A stretch of 64,000 bases of DNA from Bacillota bacterium. Lineage in GTDB: Bacteria; Bacillota; Clostridia; Lachnospirales; Lachnospiraceae. Below are positions 44,004 through 53,189 of the stretch, in pieces (positions within the stretch are counted from its first letter, which is position 1; every line of letters begins with the position of its first letter). The translations under genes were made by a program, and so were the position numbers. The notes beneath the pieces were generated by a model. It searched no databases and was not told where the DNA came from. It saw only the letters and a list, made by a program, of their open reading frames with translations. The stretch spans positions 21,451-85,450 of the forward strand of contig JAEZUM010000092.1 in the NCBI GenBank assembly GCA_023421075.1, read 5' to 3'.

Positions 44004-45599
44004 CTACCTGGTAAACTGCGATATAAACTTCCATGCATTCTCACAAGTATGATGTCTGCACTCATGTACCTGTCCACTGACACTTGCAAATGCGGTTCGA
44101 CAAACACCATCTTCGCTGTCAAAGAAATGAATCGTCAGATCGCTTCCTCTGGACTCATCGTAAAGCTTCTCAACACGATCACCGGAAACACCCCATATCG
44201 GATCCGCCCAATGGTCCTTATCGTCGTAGCTTAGGTCGAATCTCGTCTTACACTTATTTACCTCAGCAGCATACTGTATCCTTTCAAGACCGGAAGCAGC
44301 CTGGAAAGGTAATTCAGGCAGATGTGAATCTTCGCCACCCGAATAGAATATCGGAACAGGAACCGTCATATTCAGTCTGTCACCGAGTGGTTGACTAAAT
44401 GGATTATTCTTCACCGGGAACAGTGCACTCGCAGGAGCAAGACCTGCGAACAGGTGAGGATACTCCTGATACATATCCCATGTCTTGCCACTGCCCATGG
44501 AGAAGCCGGTTGCATAGATGCGATGCTCATCTATCTTGTAGCGTTTCTTAAGCTTCTCAATTACTTCTACAACTTCTGTGGCTCTTACATTCTGATGATT
44601 CTCAAGTGAAACATACAAGAAACCATATCTGTGTGCGATTTCATACCATCCCGAAACAAATGTCAGGAACATTGAGGAATCGCCGCCACCATGAAATCCC
44701 ATAAGCAGTGGAACAGGACCTTTATCAAACAAATCATTATTGTAGTAGGCAAAATATCCAACTTTATGCTCTGCTGTATCCCCCCATAAACCTTTGTTGT
44801 CCGGTGAGGTTTTAACCAGTACGCTGCCAGCCTCCTCTGTCATATTCATTGATGCAAAATCAGGCTCAATCTCCATATTCCCACACCACATTTTAAACTT
44901 ACGGACAAAAGAATTAAAATCAGCCCTGTAGTCAGGCTCTGACTTAATTAGCAGATTCGTACAACACTGAAAGGCTTCATTTACTTCCTTAGAATTGCCA
45001 ACACTCAATATACCGATATCCTTACGCTCCGGTGCAGGAATAACACTCAGCTTCTGCATGGAGCACATTGCGGGAGTAATCTCACCGGGGCCCCAGAGAT
45101 ACTCACCATTTATTGTTTTCAACAGGTTCTTGGCCACATAATCTGCTGACTCGCCGTAACTATAAATATCGGCTCTGAATACCGCGCCTCTTATAAAATA
45201 GCCCTTGAACTCGCGTGTAAAGAAATTATGTATTTCGGTAATTCCATCCGAATGACGGGGATCCATTTTGACTTCCGCGATAACGGACGCATATAACTCC
45301 TCTGTTGCATTCTTCCATCCACCTTCATCCGTCGGATAAATAAAAAGGACACTTGAATCCACTGCGGCCGCTATACTGCCAAGTCCGCTCTTCATTGCAA
45401 AATCAATCGCCTCATCTCGGCTCTGCCTGTTTTCTTCAAAGACCAGCAGTAATGGAGCCCGAAAGCTATAATTATTCGTCTGGCCATCAATATCACTTGC
45501 AGGTACGTAGGTCTTAAGATAAAATTTCTCGTACTCATGCTCCCAATACTTTCCTCCGTCAGCCATTGTGCTGACCGATGGTCTTTCCATCAATCCCAT
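44004..45599 (-). CDS. alpha/beta hydrolase, polyhydroxybutyrate-depolymerase/feruloyl-esterase-like
   Basis: Predicted esterase of 531 residues without a signal peptide. The C-terminal half (about 285-531) is a complete hydrolase: oxyanion region [12 protein letters not shown], nucleophile elbow [11 protein letters not shown] with the catalytic Ser, and a likely catalytic His in [11 protein letters not shown]. The N-terminal half (about 1-230) looks like a second, degenerate hydrolase fold with no nucleophile elbow ([21 protein letters not shown]). Related proteins cleave acetyl or feruloyl esters from plant polymers, which would fit the nearby GH10 xylanase. It follows the 103-residue gene by 22 nt; AAGGAGG lies ahead of the ATG. 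Confidence 0.75.
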   Translation of the reverse strand: MGLMERPSVSTMADGGKYWEHEYEKFYLKTYVPASDIDGQTNNYSFRAPLLLVFEENRQSRDEAIDFAMKSGLGSIAAAVDSSVLFIYPTDEGGWKNATEELYASVIAEVKMDPRHSDGITEIHNFFTREFKGYFIRGAVFRADIYSYGESADYVAKNLLKTINGEYLWGPGEITPAMCSMQKLSVIPAPERKDIGILSVGNSKEVNEAFQCCTNLLIKSEPDYRADFNSFVRKFKMWCGNMEIEPDFASMNMTEEAGSVLVKTSPDNKGLWGDTAEHKVGYFAYYNNDLFDKGPVPLLMGFHGGGDSSMFLTFVSGWYEIAHRYGFLYVSLENHQNVRATEVVEVIEKLKKRYKIDEHRIYATGFSMGSGKTWDMYQEYPHLFAGLAPASALFPVKNNPFSQPLGDRLNMTVPVPIFYSGGEDSHLPELPFQAASGLERIQYAAEVNKCKTRFDLSYDDKDHWADPIWGVSGDRVEKLYDESRGSDLTIHFFDSEDGVCRTAFASVSGQVHECRHHTCENAWKFISQFTR

Positions 45600-45621
45600 A
45601 AAGAACCTCCTTAATAATCAA

Positions 45622-45933
45622 TCATAATATACTTTCATCATCCAGATATTCATTCTCATCAAAGCCTTGTATCAAATAATTATTCCAGGATGCATTAATC
45701 CTCTCTAGATCCATCTTCTGCATGATTCTATTCCTATCGTCCAGGATTGAAAGCATTTCATCCGCAATCTCTTCAAGCGGCGGGTGCTGATAATGCTTTA
45801 AATATCCAATCATCCTCTTCGCCGTAAAATCTGTATTTAGATTCCTGGTGACAATATCGCAGAATTCCTCCGGATACCCTCGTCTTAGCATTAATTGATA
45901 AAGCTCCATGCTTAACTCTGATCTTGGTTTCAT
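45622..45933 (-). CDS. small helical protein of unknown function
   Basis: The 103-residue soluble protein is probably all helical (SMELYQLMLRRGYPEEFCDIVTRNL, then DEMLSILDDRNRIMQKMDLERI). The pattern resembles small uncharacterised proteins of clostridia but I cannot name a family. GGAG lies seven bases before the ATG at 45933; a GTG two codons earlier overlaps that site. It precedes the esterase gene by 22 nt on the same strand. Confidence 0.6.
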   Translation of the reverse strand: MKPRSELSMELYQLMLRRGYPEEFCDIVTRNLNTDFTAKRMIGYLKHYQHPPLEEIADEMLSILDDRNRIMQKMDLERINASWNNYLIQGFDENEYLDDESIL

Positions 45934-46130
45934 ATTCACTCTCCATCTATCTTGATTAAAGCCCGCTTATTTATCGATAAAACAGTGTAGCATCATTATA
46001 GTTCCGTCTTAACGCCTGATACACTCTGTGTGTCATCTCACAGTCAGTTTCCATCCGATTATACGTCTCGGTTTAGTATACCATGTATTATTTATTCTCA
46101 CAATAATTTATACCTTTCTATTCCAATACT

Positions 46131-46337
46131 TGAATTCGCCATAACACTGTTCGCCTTTCTAGCAATAACTTGACTGGTAATATTCGCCTAAAAGCTAAAA
46201 GGACTCTTTTCAAAAGCTTTACTTTTGAAAGAGTCCTGAAAATAATAATTGAATTTATAACATATCTTTGATCTTACTAGCTTACTTCTCCAAGCTCTTC
46301 GTCGTCGGGAAATCATACTTGATATTATAAACATATC
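46131..46337 (-). repeat. dispersed hairpin-tail repeat, copy B
   Basis: Minus-strand order: tail that would read RYVYNIKYDFPTTKSLEK then stop, hairpin terminator (46201-46236, GGACTCTTT.CAAAAG arms), then CGAATATTACCAGTCA, an AGAAAGG and ATGGCGAAT. It follows the GH10 gene as copy A follows hipA. Otherwise nothing was seen in 45940-46381. Confidence 0.6.
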
Positions 46338-46381
46338 TTCCCGCTCCTGTGATCATCACATTTTGGGCTATATTTCCTTCT

Positions 46382-47641
46382 CTATATAGCGATCTCTATT
46401 ACATCATCATTTGAATTTCCATTAAGATTATAATTTATTGTCTTTCCCTGAAGTGCAATCTCATATTCTCCTTTAAAACCTTCAAGCGTAATATTACCAT
46501 TTTCGTCTGTTCGCAATTCATCTTCCGTATGCCATTCTTCGTGGATCAGACGTTTCAATTCATGATATGCTGGTTTTGTCGTATTATCCTTACGAATAAG
46601 CCCACTAGGCGCGCCTAGCCATGCCCCATCTGCAAAATCCCATCCGGTGATTGCTTCTACCAAAGGATGCTCAAACAAAATACGATACATTTCAGCCCAT
46701 TCCTTTTTCTGTCTTTCCTCACCTTCCGGAGTAGATGGCCATTCGTCCACCTGATAATCATTTAAATCCACAATATCCGCTGGCATGATATTTCCAGACA
46801 GCAAGGTATTCTCTGTAAAATGCAAGGGTAGCCCAAATGTTGAAAATCTTTCTAAGATATCTTCTAATTTCTTTTGCCCCATATAGCCTTGATGCTGGTG
46901 TGTCTGAATTCCAATTGCTGAAATAGGAACACCAGCATTCAAACAGCCATCGATCAATATTCTATAACTTTCAGATAAATTAAAATCATTGATCAGTAAT
47001 ATCGAATCTGGATTTGCTGCCTTTGCCGCTTCAAATACTTCTTTTACAAGTCGAACCCTACCAAGATCCTTACAAATACGTGTAATCGCGTTATCATATC
47101 GGTCATAGACAGGCATGATCACTACTTCATTAATGACATCCCACATATCTACTACACCACGGAATGCTGTAACATCTCGGTGGATACGATCAAGCTGCTT
47201 TTGTAAAATAGTTGCATTATCATAGTCCATCAACCAGTCTGCACAGGCTGTATGCCAACATAATGGATGACCTTTCACTTTAACATGATTCTTTTGCAAC
47301 ATTTTGGCAGCTCGCATTCTGCTGTCTGTAAGAATCTCGCCTTCTTTCGGTTCAAATCCTCCCCAGTAAAACGGAATCGTACCATAGTTAAATACTTCTA
47401 ACCACTTATCGATTCTATCTTGGAAAAAGCTTTTCTCTGGCAATTTCTTGTCATGATAAAAATCTATTTTCCCCATATCAACCTCTGATGTTGCCGGAAG
47501 AGAATCAAATGCACCAGAACCAAACAAAAACTGATGGTTCATTAATTTTATTTTTACTGAAGTATTCGATAGTATATTTCCTTCACTATCTATAAAGCGA
47601 ATTTGTTGTACTGCTTTTCTATGTGCTAATTTACCGCTCAT
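46382..47641 (-). CDS. GH10 endo-1,4-beta-xylanase, intracellular
   Basis: Glycoside hydrolase family 10 enzyme cutting xylan or xylo-oligosaccharides. The TIM barrel runs from about residue 30 to 370, with acid/base Glu172 (WDVINEV), nucleophile Glu277 (LHFTEN), KGHPLCWH (123-130) and GWDFADGAWLG. No signal peptide is present, so it probably acts on imported oligosaccharides. The C-terminal ~50 residues (ENGNITLEGFKGEYEIAL) look like a small beta domain fused to the barrel. GAGGGG lies ahead of the ATG. It is the last gene of the group that includes the flavoprotein and reductase upstream. Confidence 0.9.
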   Translation of the reverse strand: MSGKLAHRKAVQQIRFIDSEGNILSNTSVKIKLMNHQFLFGSGAFDSLPATSEVDMGKIDFYHDKKLPEKSFFQDRIDKWLEVFNYGTIPFYWGGFEPKEGEILTDSRMRAAKMLQKNHVKVKGHPLCWHTACADWLMDYDNATILQKQLDRIHRDVTAFRGVVDMWDVINEVVIMPVYDRYDNAITRICKDLGRVRLVKEVFEAAKAANPDSILLINDFNLSESYRILIDGCLNAGVPISAIGIQTHQHQGYMGQKKLEDILERFSTFGLPLHFTENTLLSGNIMPADIVDLNDYQVDEWPSTPEGEERQKKEWAEMYRILFEHPLVEAITGWDFADGAWLGAPSGLIRKDNTTKPAYHELKRLIHEEWHTEDELRTDENGNITLEGFKGEYEIALQGKTINYNLNGNSNDDVIEIAI

Positions 47642-47701
47642 GTAACCCCTCCTCTAGAAAAACACAGATTCCTTACGATTATTTTTGATAACTTCTCTTC
47701 T

Positions 47702-48268
47702 CTAATAGTACATATCAAAACCATTTTCTAACTTATCGCAATATACCTCACCTGCTTTTTCTAATGAAGGTAATACATATTCCGCATTGTATCTGACAAC
47801 AGGTATTCTGTCATAAGCTCTCATTCCCATATGAGTCAAAGCCTGTTCCATTTGATGTAGACACTCTAATGTACCTCGCCCTGTACCTCCGGCACACGCA
47901 ACTAAAATGCATCTTTTCCCATCAAGAAAATGATTCTTTGTTGCTTCACACCTTCGTAATCTATCAATAAATGCCTTCATACCTTCGGTCATATCTGACC
48001 AATATACTGCTGACACAAAAACGATACCGTCTGACTCACATGCTTTACGATAAATATCCATAAAATCATCGCTTATTATGCATTCACCCAAGTTCCGACA
48101 GTTTCCCCATCCATTTCCACACGCCCTGCAATGTTCCATTTTTGTTCTATTAAGCCATATCTCATTTATCTCTGCACCCGCGTTATTCAATCCTTTCATG
48201 AACTGTCTGGTTGCAGTGTTCGTTAATCCATCCTTATTTGGACTTGACCATACAACTGTTATCTTCAT
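47702..48268 (-). CDS. flavodoxin-fold NAD(P)H-dependent FMN oxidoreductase
   Basis: The 188-residue flavoprotein has an FMN-binding start (ITVVWSSPNKDGLTNT) and a Cys-rich segment typical of iron-sulfur flavoproteins (CRACGNGWGNCRNLGEC, about 47-63), followed by FVSAVYWSDMTEGMKAFIDRL. The cysteine spacing is not the standard iron-sulfur flavoprotein pattern, so a cluster is possible but uncertain. It probably reduces quinones or electrophiles with the reductase gene directly upstream. The start at 48268 follows AAGGAGA, which overlaps the stop codon of that gene. Confidence 0.82.
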   Translation of the reverse strand: MKITVVWSSPNKDGLTNTATRQFMKGLNNAGAEINEIWLNRTKMEHCRACGNGWGNCRNLGECIISDDFMDIYRKACESDGIVFVSAVYWSDMTEGMKAFIDRLRRCEATKNHFLDGKRCILVACAGGTGRGTLECLHQMEQALTHMGMRAYDRIPVVRYNAEYVLPSLEKAGEVYCDKLENGFDMYY

Positions 48269-48284
48269 ATTTTCAGCTATCTCC

Positions 48285-49211
48285 TTAAGGTAAGAATTTT
48301 CCGGAAGAAAGATATAACTTGTACCAATCTTCATGAGTGAGATCGATTTTGCACGCCTCTGCCATTTCGGTAAGATGTACCGGATTCATAGTTCCTGCAA
48401 TTACCTGCATCTTCGCTGGATGTCTAAGAATCCATGCAATCGCGATAGCTGCTTTTGTAACACCATACTGATTAGCCAATTCTCCAAGGACCTTGTTCAT
48501 CTCCGGAAATTCAGGGTTATCGATAAACATGCCCTGAAACATTCCATGCTGAAGTGGAGACCATGCCTGAATGGTAATATCATTAAGACGACAGTAATCT
48601 AGAGCACCTCCATCACGCATAATAGACATGTCTGTCGTTTTGTTGTTCATATATAAATCCTGATCGATCAACTGTGACTGCTCTAAAGAAAGCTGCAGCT
48701 GATTAATCTTAAGAGGTTGTTTTACATATTTCTTTAATAATTCCATCTGCATAGGCATCGTATTGCTGACACCAAAATGGCGAACCTTTCCTGCGGCTTC
48801 AAGTTCATCAAACGCTTCTGCTATCTGTTCCGGGTCATATAACAAATCAGGTCTGTGTAATAGCAGAACATCCAGGTATTCCATTTTCAATCTCTTAAGA
48901 ATTCCATCGACACTTTCAATAATATTTGACTTTCTCCAGTCAAATATCTGCTTGTCAAACCTAAGTCCACATTTTGACTGAATAATTAGATCTTCCCGTT
49001 TTACGTTGGTAAGAGCAATGGCATCACCGAATCTTGTTTCTGCTTCACCGTCACCATAACATGTGGCGTGATCTATGAAGTTAATACCTAAATCATAGGC
49101 TGTCTGAATCATATTTGCTGCAGCTTCTACTGAAAGCGCCGGCATACGCATACAGCCAAGTATAAGTCTGGATACATTTTCTGGTCCATTTGCGATATTT
49201 ACTTTTTGCAT
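48285..49211 (-). CDS. aldo/keto reductase
   Basis: NADPH-dependent carbonyl reductase, 308 residues, TIM barrel. Catalytic set: Asp in NFIDHATCYG, Tyr in the same motif, Lys in IIQSKCGLR and His in LLLHRPD. It resembles the YdhF branch (LILGCMRM, AWILRHPAKMQVIAGT). It is read before the flavoprotein, and its promoter has the architecture of a MerR-family target, so it is likely induced by reactive aldehydes or electrophiles. GGGAG lies eight bases before the ATG. Confidence 0.92.
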   Translation of the reverse strand: MQKVNIANGPENVSRLILGCMRMPALSVEAAANMIQTAYDLGINFIDHATCYGDGEAETRFGDAIALTNVKREDLIIQSKCGLRFDKQIFDWRKSNIIESVDGILKRLKMEYLDVLLLHRPDLLYDPEQIAEAFDELEAAGKVRHFGVSNTMPMQMELLKKYVKQPLKINQLQLSLEQSQLIDQDLYMNNKTTDMSIMRDGGALDYCRLNDITIQAWSPLQHGMFQGMFIDNPEFPEMNKVLGELANQYGVTKAAIAIAWILRHPAKMQVIAGTMNPVHLTEMAEACKIDLTHEDWYKLYLSSGKFLP

Positions 49212-49326
49212 CTTATTAGCTCCCTTCCTTCACGAAACCATCAATTTATAAATTGCTTCTACATCCTTTTGTTCAAATGACAAATCCACCTATTTTTGAA
49301 CCTCCCTGTTTTAGTATTATAAGTGT

Positions 49327-49357
49327 ATCATACAACTTGAAGTTAACTTTAAATCAA
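49327..49357 (-). promoter_or_regulatory. MerR-type promoter with 19-bp spacer
   Basis: Minus strand: -35 TTGATT (49352-49357), a 19-bp spacer holding AGTTAACTT, and -10 TATGAT (49327-49332). Dyad CTTGA / TCAAG spans it. Over-long spacers with central dyads are the mark of MerR-family activation, and the sequence resembles aldehyde-responsive AdhR-type sites. No merR gene is in the window. Confidence 0.6.
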
Positions 49358-49431
49358 GCTTTTTTTGGAGGAATTAACATTTTGGAGGAATTATACAATT
49401 ACTGAACTCTCAAATAAAATCCAACATATGT

Positions 49432-50139
49432 TCATATCTCATATTTCCAACCATGCTCACCATGATAAATCATCTGTTTTGTCATTCCACCATCAATGCA
49501 AATATTCTCTCCGGAGATGAATCCCGCCTTATCAGAGCAAAGGAAAAGAATCATATTAGCAATATCCATTGTATTTCCTACTCTACCCACAAGTTGCTGA
49601 CTAGCATCTGGACCTTCATATACAGCATCTCCCGTCGCGATCCATCCAGGAGAAATAGAATTAACTCTAACCTTACCGGCCATGCTAACAGCAAGTGCAT
49701 GTGTAAGAGCCGCAATTCCTCCTTTGGCAGCTGTATAGCTCTCCGTCTGAGGCTGACTCATTCTGTCTCTCGAAGAAGATATATTAATTATGCAGGCACC
49801 ATCTGCAAAATGTTCCATGAATAATTTTGAAAGATAAAATGGAGCAGTCACTCCAACAGCCATAGCATATTCAAACTCTTCATAGGAACATTCACCTATA
49901 CCACGCATAATCGGGAGAGCATTATTAATTAGGTAATCAATATGACCATGCTTTTCGATTACATATTCTGCAAAAGCTTCAAGCACTTCCTTTTTACTGA
50001 TATCACCAACATAATGGTCTCCAGCAGCAATATCAATTACCTCTACAATTGCGCCCTCTGACTCAAAGGCTTCTTTTGTAGTTTTACCAATTCCATGTGC
50101 TCCACCTGTAATTACCACGACCTTATCTTTAAACTGCAT
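49432..50139 (-). CDS. short-chain dehydrogenase/reductase
   Basis: NAD(P)-dependent oxidoreductase of 235 residues. Cofactor site TGGAHGIGKTT (about 12-22), a variant NNALP where NNAG is usual, catalytic Ser in INISSSRD, and Tyr/Lys in SYTAAKGG; C-terminal SGENICIDGGM. The family covers many sugar, alcohol and keto substrates; none can be inferred. GGCGGTG lies ahead of the ATG and overlaps the end of the GNAT relic. It is on the same strand as the reductase at 48285 but ~220 bp away. Confidence 0.9.
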   Translation of the reverse strand: MQFKDKVVVITGGAHGIGKTTKEAFESEGAIVEVIDIAAGDHYVGDISKKEVLEAFAEYVIEKHGHIDYLINNALPIMRGIGECSYEEFEYAMAVGVTAPFYLSKLFMEHFADGACIINISSSRDRMSQPQTESYTAAKGGIAALTHALAVSMAGKVRVNSISPGWIATGDAVYEGPDASQQLVGRVGNTMDIANMILFLCSDKAGFISGENICIDGGMTKQMIYHGEHGWKYEI

Positions 50140-50142
50140 AAT

Positions 50143-50345
50143 TCACCGCCTTTTATTTAGTAAATCCACTTCAAATCCGTAATGTTCAATTCCATCCTCT
50201 AGATAGATATCAGTGACAATCTGAAAGCCAAGACTCTGATAGAAATTCTAAAATCTCTTAGAATCTGCAGCACGATCAGTTCATGGTAAAAACGCTTGGA
50301 CTGCTCGATATCTCTCACCACAAGAAGTACGTTTTTAAGGCTCAT
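50143..50345 (-). pseudogene. joined relics of a VOC protein and a GNAT acetyltransferase
   Basis: From 50345 the frame reads MSLKNVLLVVRDIEQSKRFY and HEL, the first strand-helix unit of a VOC (glyoxalase/bleomycin-resistance) domain. After about 28 codons a different frame takes over (50247-50143) with FYQSLGFQIVTDIYLEDG, the typical end of a GNAT acetyltransferase, closed by a stop in the SDR ribosome site. Neither half can be functional. Confidence 0.65.
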
Positions 50346-50435
50346 TTGCGCCTCCATAATCTGTTTCAACCTACTTCTCTATTATAACAGCGAGATAGTA
50401 CCTTATAAAGAAATATCGATTTAGTTTTTAAATAA

Positions 50436-50706
50436 CTATAGTGTCACAGCTCTGTTCATTCTGCAGCCAATGTAATTCGACACTCCAACAACACACATAT
50501 AAATGGCTGTAGCCATAAGCAGTGCAGATTTCGAATCATATGTATTTAACATATATCCAAATGTACTGTAGTCCAGTGTCTGCATCAATTTTTGTATCAT
50601 GACTCTTTCTTTACCGGACTTGTAACATATCTGCCATCTATGAGTTCTTTTTGGATTTCTCCACTTCGATAGCTTCGTGATCAATTCCCATATTGGTATT
50701 CGCCAT
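50436..50706 (-). pseudogene. decayed small gene in the boundary zone
   Basis: Starts MANTNMGIDHEAIEVEKSKK at an ATG (50706) preceded by AAAGG, then breaks: continuing needs shifts of frame through ELIDGRYVTSPVKKES and into a third frame (MIQKLMQTLDYSTFGYML). The start matches the ATGGCGAAT of repeat copy B. No family recognised. Confidence 0.3.
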
Positions 50707-50890
50707 AATGATATTTACCTTTCAAGATCAAACGTGACTGATAATATTCGACCACGACTAAAAAGGACACCTTTCAAAATTATTTTCTCAAAAGTGTCCT
50801 AAAAAGTAATTTAAATTATTTTAACATGCACTTGATTTTCCTGGTTTTATTTCTCGTCGGGAAATCATTCTAGATATTGTAAATCCTTTT
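50691..50890 (-). repeat. dispersed hairpin-tail repeat, copy C
   Basis: Minus strand: tail KRIYNI, stop, NDFPTR, then hairpin (50765-50799, GGACAC / GTGTCC) with TTTTT, CGAATATTATCAGTCACG and ATGGCGAAT. Most like copy B, but its tail is interrupted. Confidence 0.55.
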
Positions 50891-50968
50891 ATATGTATTC
50901 ATATCCTTATTTCTTGCATGTTCTGTTTGTTTTGCCAATTCATTATTCTCAACAACTCTTTAAAAATG

Positions 50969-50999
50969 GTCGTAAATCTGTCGTAAATTGGTCGTAAAT
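50969..50999. repeat. three direct repeats with 11-bp period
   Basis: GTCGTAAAT occurs at 50969, 50980 and 50991. The exact helical-turn spacing suggests a protein-binding array, for example for a recombinase or replication protein. No gene was found within 50891-51147. Confidence 0.55.
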
Positions 51000-51147
51000 G
51001 TTAATACCCGTATAGCAGGTGGTTTTCTATTATGCATGGCTCATTTCTCTGTTGAGAAACTCGCTTCATGCTCAACAGGCTAAATCCCATAACAGAACTT
51101 CTGGTTCTTAGGACCAGAAATGAAATGCTGACCATATGTATTCTCCA

Positions 51148-51592
51148 CTACAATTTCGGCTTATCATATTTCTTAACGCATTCCATAATTCGTTCAAAAC
51201 AGTAATCTCTGATATAAGTATTACTTTTAGCTGTCTTTAATGGTGGAATAAGCTTGTTTTTATGATCAACTTTTTCTGCCATTCCTCTGGCTTCATCTAA
51301 AAGGGTTTCAAGCTCTCGTCGGGTAAAACACCTCGACACTTCTGCCATCCAAAAACATAGCTCACCACATCTTATTCTTCTTGTAAACATTGCATTAGGA
51401 TTACTTTCTACATCATCGCAATATGTTTCAATAAGACGCCACCATTGTGTTGGTTCTGCAATCTTATAGTCAACTATTTTCCCTTCTTCTTTTGCCTTTT
51501 TTATATAGCCACCACTTGCTTGCTTCTTCAGTCAAATTACAGGGTGTATCTTTTTTATCAATAAAGAAATCATATACTTGTTTTTTGGTCAT
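51148..51592 (-). pseudogene. unknown small gene broken by a 4-nt tandem duplication
   Basis: An ATG at 51592 opens MTKKQVYDFFIDKKDTPCNL. After ~25 codons a second frame continues smoothly (GGYIKKAKEEGKIVDY ... FTRRELETLLDEARGM) to the stop at 51148. The break lies at GCAAGCAAG (51515-51523, minus strand), where one GCAA unit appears duplicated; removing it restores one frame of about 147 residues. No family recognised; the product would be soluble and helical. Confidence 0.55.
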
Positions 51593-51619
51593 GATGTTTT
51601 ACTTTACCTTTTCGTATAA

Positions 51620-51755
51620 TTAATATAAAAGTTTTCCATCCTCAAACTGTATATCTTTTATACCATCTGCTATAATAGGAACAGCAATATCTCTCAATGA
51701 ACTCCCTTAATCCAGCTCAAACGCATCAGTATTTTCATTTACATATGTTATTCTA
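51620..51755 (-). pseudogene. short coding relic
   Basis: Two frame pieces, ITYVNENTDAFELD-stop and SLRDIAVPIIADGIKDIQFE followed by DGKLLY-stop, read like the end of a protein but have no start. They end 28 nt before the next gene relic. Confidence 0.3.
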
Positions 51756-51814
51756 AATTAGCAAAAGGTCTATAGCCTAATCATAGAGTTTCTTACAGTA
51801 TATCCCATTTTCTC

Positions 51815-53167
51815 CTACCAACCACTATTCTTGATCAATGCAGCCTCTCGAAGATCAGAAATATCAATAGTCCTATACTCATCCCTTGTAATCTTATCAA
51901 GAATAGGTTTAAGTCTGGTGGCGCGCATCTTAATTACTTTTTCAAAATAATTTCTTACATCACGTCCATTAGCATAATCATCAGATCTATTTTCATATAA
52001 ACCTGTAAAATGCTCCAAGAGATAATGTTCGCATCCCTCTCCCAATATTAGATTCTGATTACCGCACTGCAGAATGAAAATTTCTTTCAACTGTTCCTGA
52101 GTATAATCTTCAAAATTTATGTATTGATTGAATCGTGATTTCAATCCTGGATTGGAAGAGATAAACTCCTTCATCATATCAGGATATCCTGCAACAATTA
52201 GAATAAAGTCATCTCTATGATCTTCCATAGCCTTAAGAATCGTATCTACTGCCTCTTGACCAAAATCACTCTCACCTTTTCCATGAGTCAGAGCGTAGGC
52301 TTCATCAATAAATAGTATTCCGCCCATTGCCTTATTAATTACTTCTTGAGTCTTTATTGCAGTTTGTCCTACATAACCGCCAACCAAACCACCGCGATCA
52401 ACTTCAATAAGATGCCCTTTTGACAAAACACCTAAGGATTTATATATCTTTGCTAGTAGTCTAGCAACTGTTGTTTTACCGGTTCCTGGATTTCCATAAA
52501 ACACCATATGTAGTGATAATAGAACTTGTTTCTCTCCAAATTCCTCACCTTTTTTCTGAAGACAAATCAGATTAATCATCTGGTCCACTTCATTCTTAAC
52601 GCCTGCCAAGCCGATCAGCGAATGAAGCTTGTCTAACAGCTCCTCTAACGGCTCTCCTGGCTCCACTTCTTCAGCAATGTCTTCTTGAATACTTTGCTGC
52701 CCCTCCTTGTTATCTTTCTTTTTATTAAATAACATTTTATTATCAGAATGGTCTTTTTTCACCGAAACATTTGATTTCTGTTCCATCTGCTCCGCAACAT
52801 ATCCATTCATGTTTTTTATGAAAGCCGTATACTTCTCTTTGTCAATTGACTTCTTGTCAAACTTACTGAAAATATAATGTTTTCCCAAAACAGTAAAAAA
52901 CGAGATTATCGCATGTATTGCCTCCGAATCCATTCTCCCTACACGTACCAGCGTCTGTGGCAAAAAATTCTTCCCCTCAAAATCGCTTGCACTTAATGAA
53001 ACCTCTTCTTGGATATATATTTTGCAAAATAAATCAAACCGGTCCTTGGCACCATCTATAGAAATATAAGAAATGAATCTATAGATATCATGTACCAAAC
53101 AATCCGTGATCTCATTCCCAAATATCTTTACAACATTAGCATATGCATTTTTTACATCAATGTCCAT
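51815..53167 (-). CDS. CbbX/SpoVK-type AAA+ ATPase with helical N-terminal domain
   Basis: The 450-residue product has two parts. Residues 1-130 are a helical domain I do not recognise, followed by a charged linker (about 130-175). Residues ~180-450 are an AAA+ module of the CbbX/SpoVK/EccA group: LIGLAGVKNEVDQMI, Walker A GNPGTGKT (225-232), a pore loop with GGLVGGYVGQTA, Walker B GGILFIDEAYAL (282-293), sensor 1 in FILIVAGYPD and an arginine-finger region GLKSRFNQYI. Such ATPases remodel partner proteins. It is the last gene of a three-gene cassette beside a restriction island, 22 nt after the 341-residue gene. The partner and target are unknown. Confidence 0.85.
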   Translation of the reverse strand: MDIDVKNAYANVVKIFGNEITDCLVHDIYRFISYISIDGAKDRFDLFCKIYIQEEVSLSASDFEGKNFLPQTLVRVGRMDSEAIHAIISFFTVLGKHYIFSKFDKKSIDKEKYTAFIKNMNGYVAEQMEQKSNVSVKKDHSDNKMLFNKKKDNKEGQQSIQEDIAEEVEPGEPLEELLDKLHSLIGLAGVKNEVDQMINLICLQKKGEEFGEKQVLLSLHMVFYGNPGTGKTTVARLLAKIYKSLGVLSKGHLIEVDRGGLVGGYVGQTAIKTQEVINKAMGGILFIDEAYALTHGKGESDFGQEAVDTILKAMEDHRDDFILIVAGYPDMMKEFISSNPGLKSRFNQYINFEDYTQEQLKEIFILQCGNQNLILGEGCEHYLLEHFTGLYENRSDDYANGRDVRNYFEKVIKMRATRLKPILDKITRDEYRTIDISDLREAALIKNSGW

Positions 53168-53189
53168 TCCCTACACCTCATGTTCCTTT

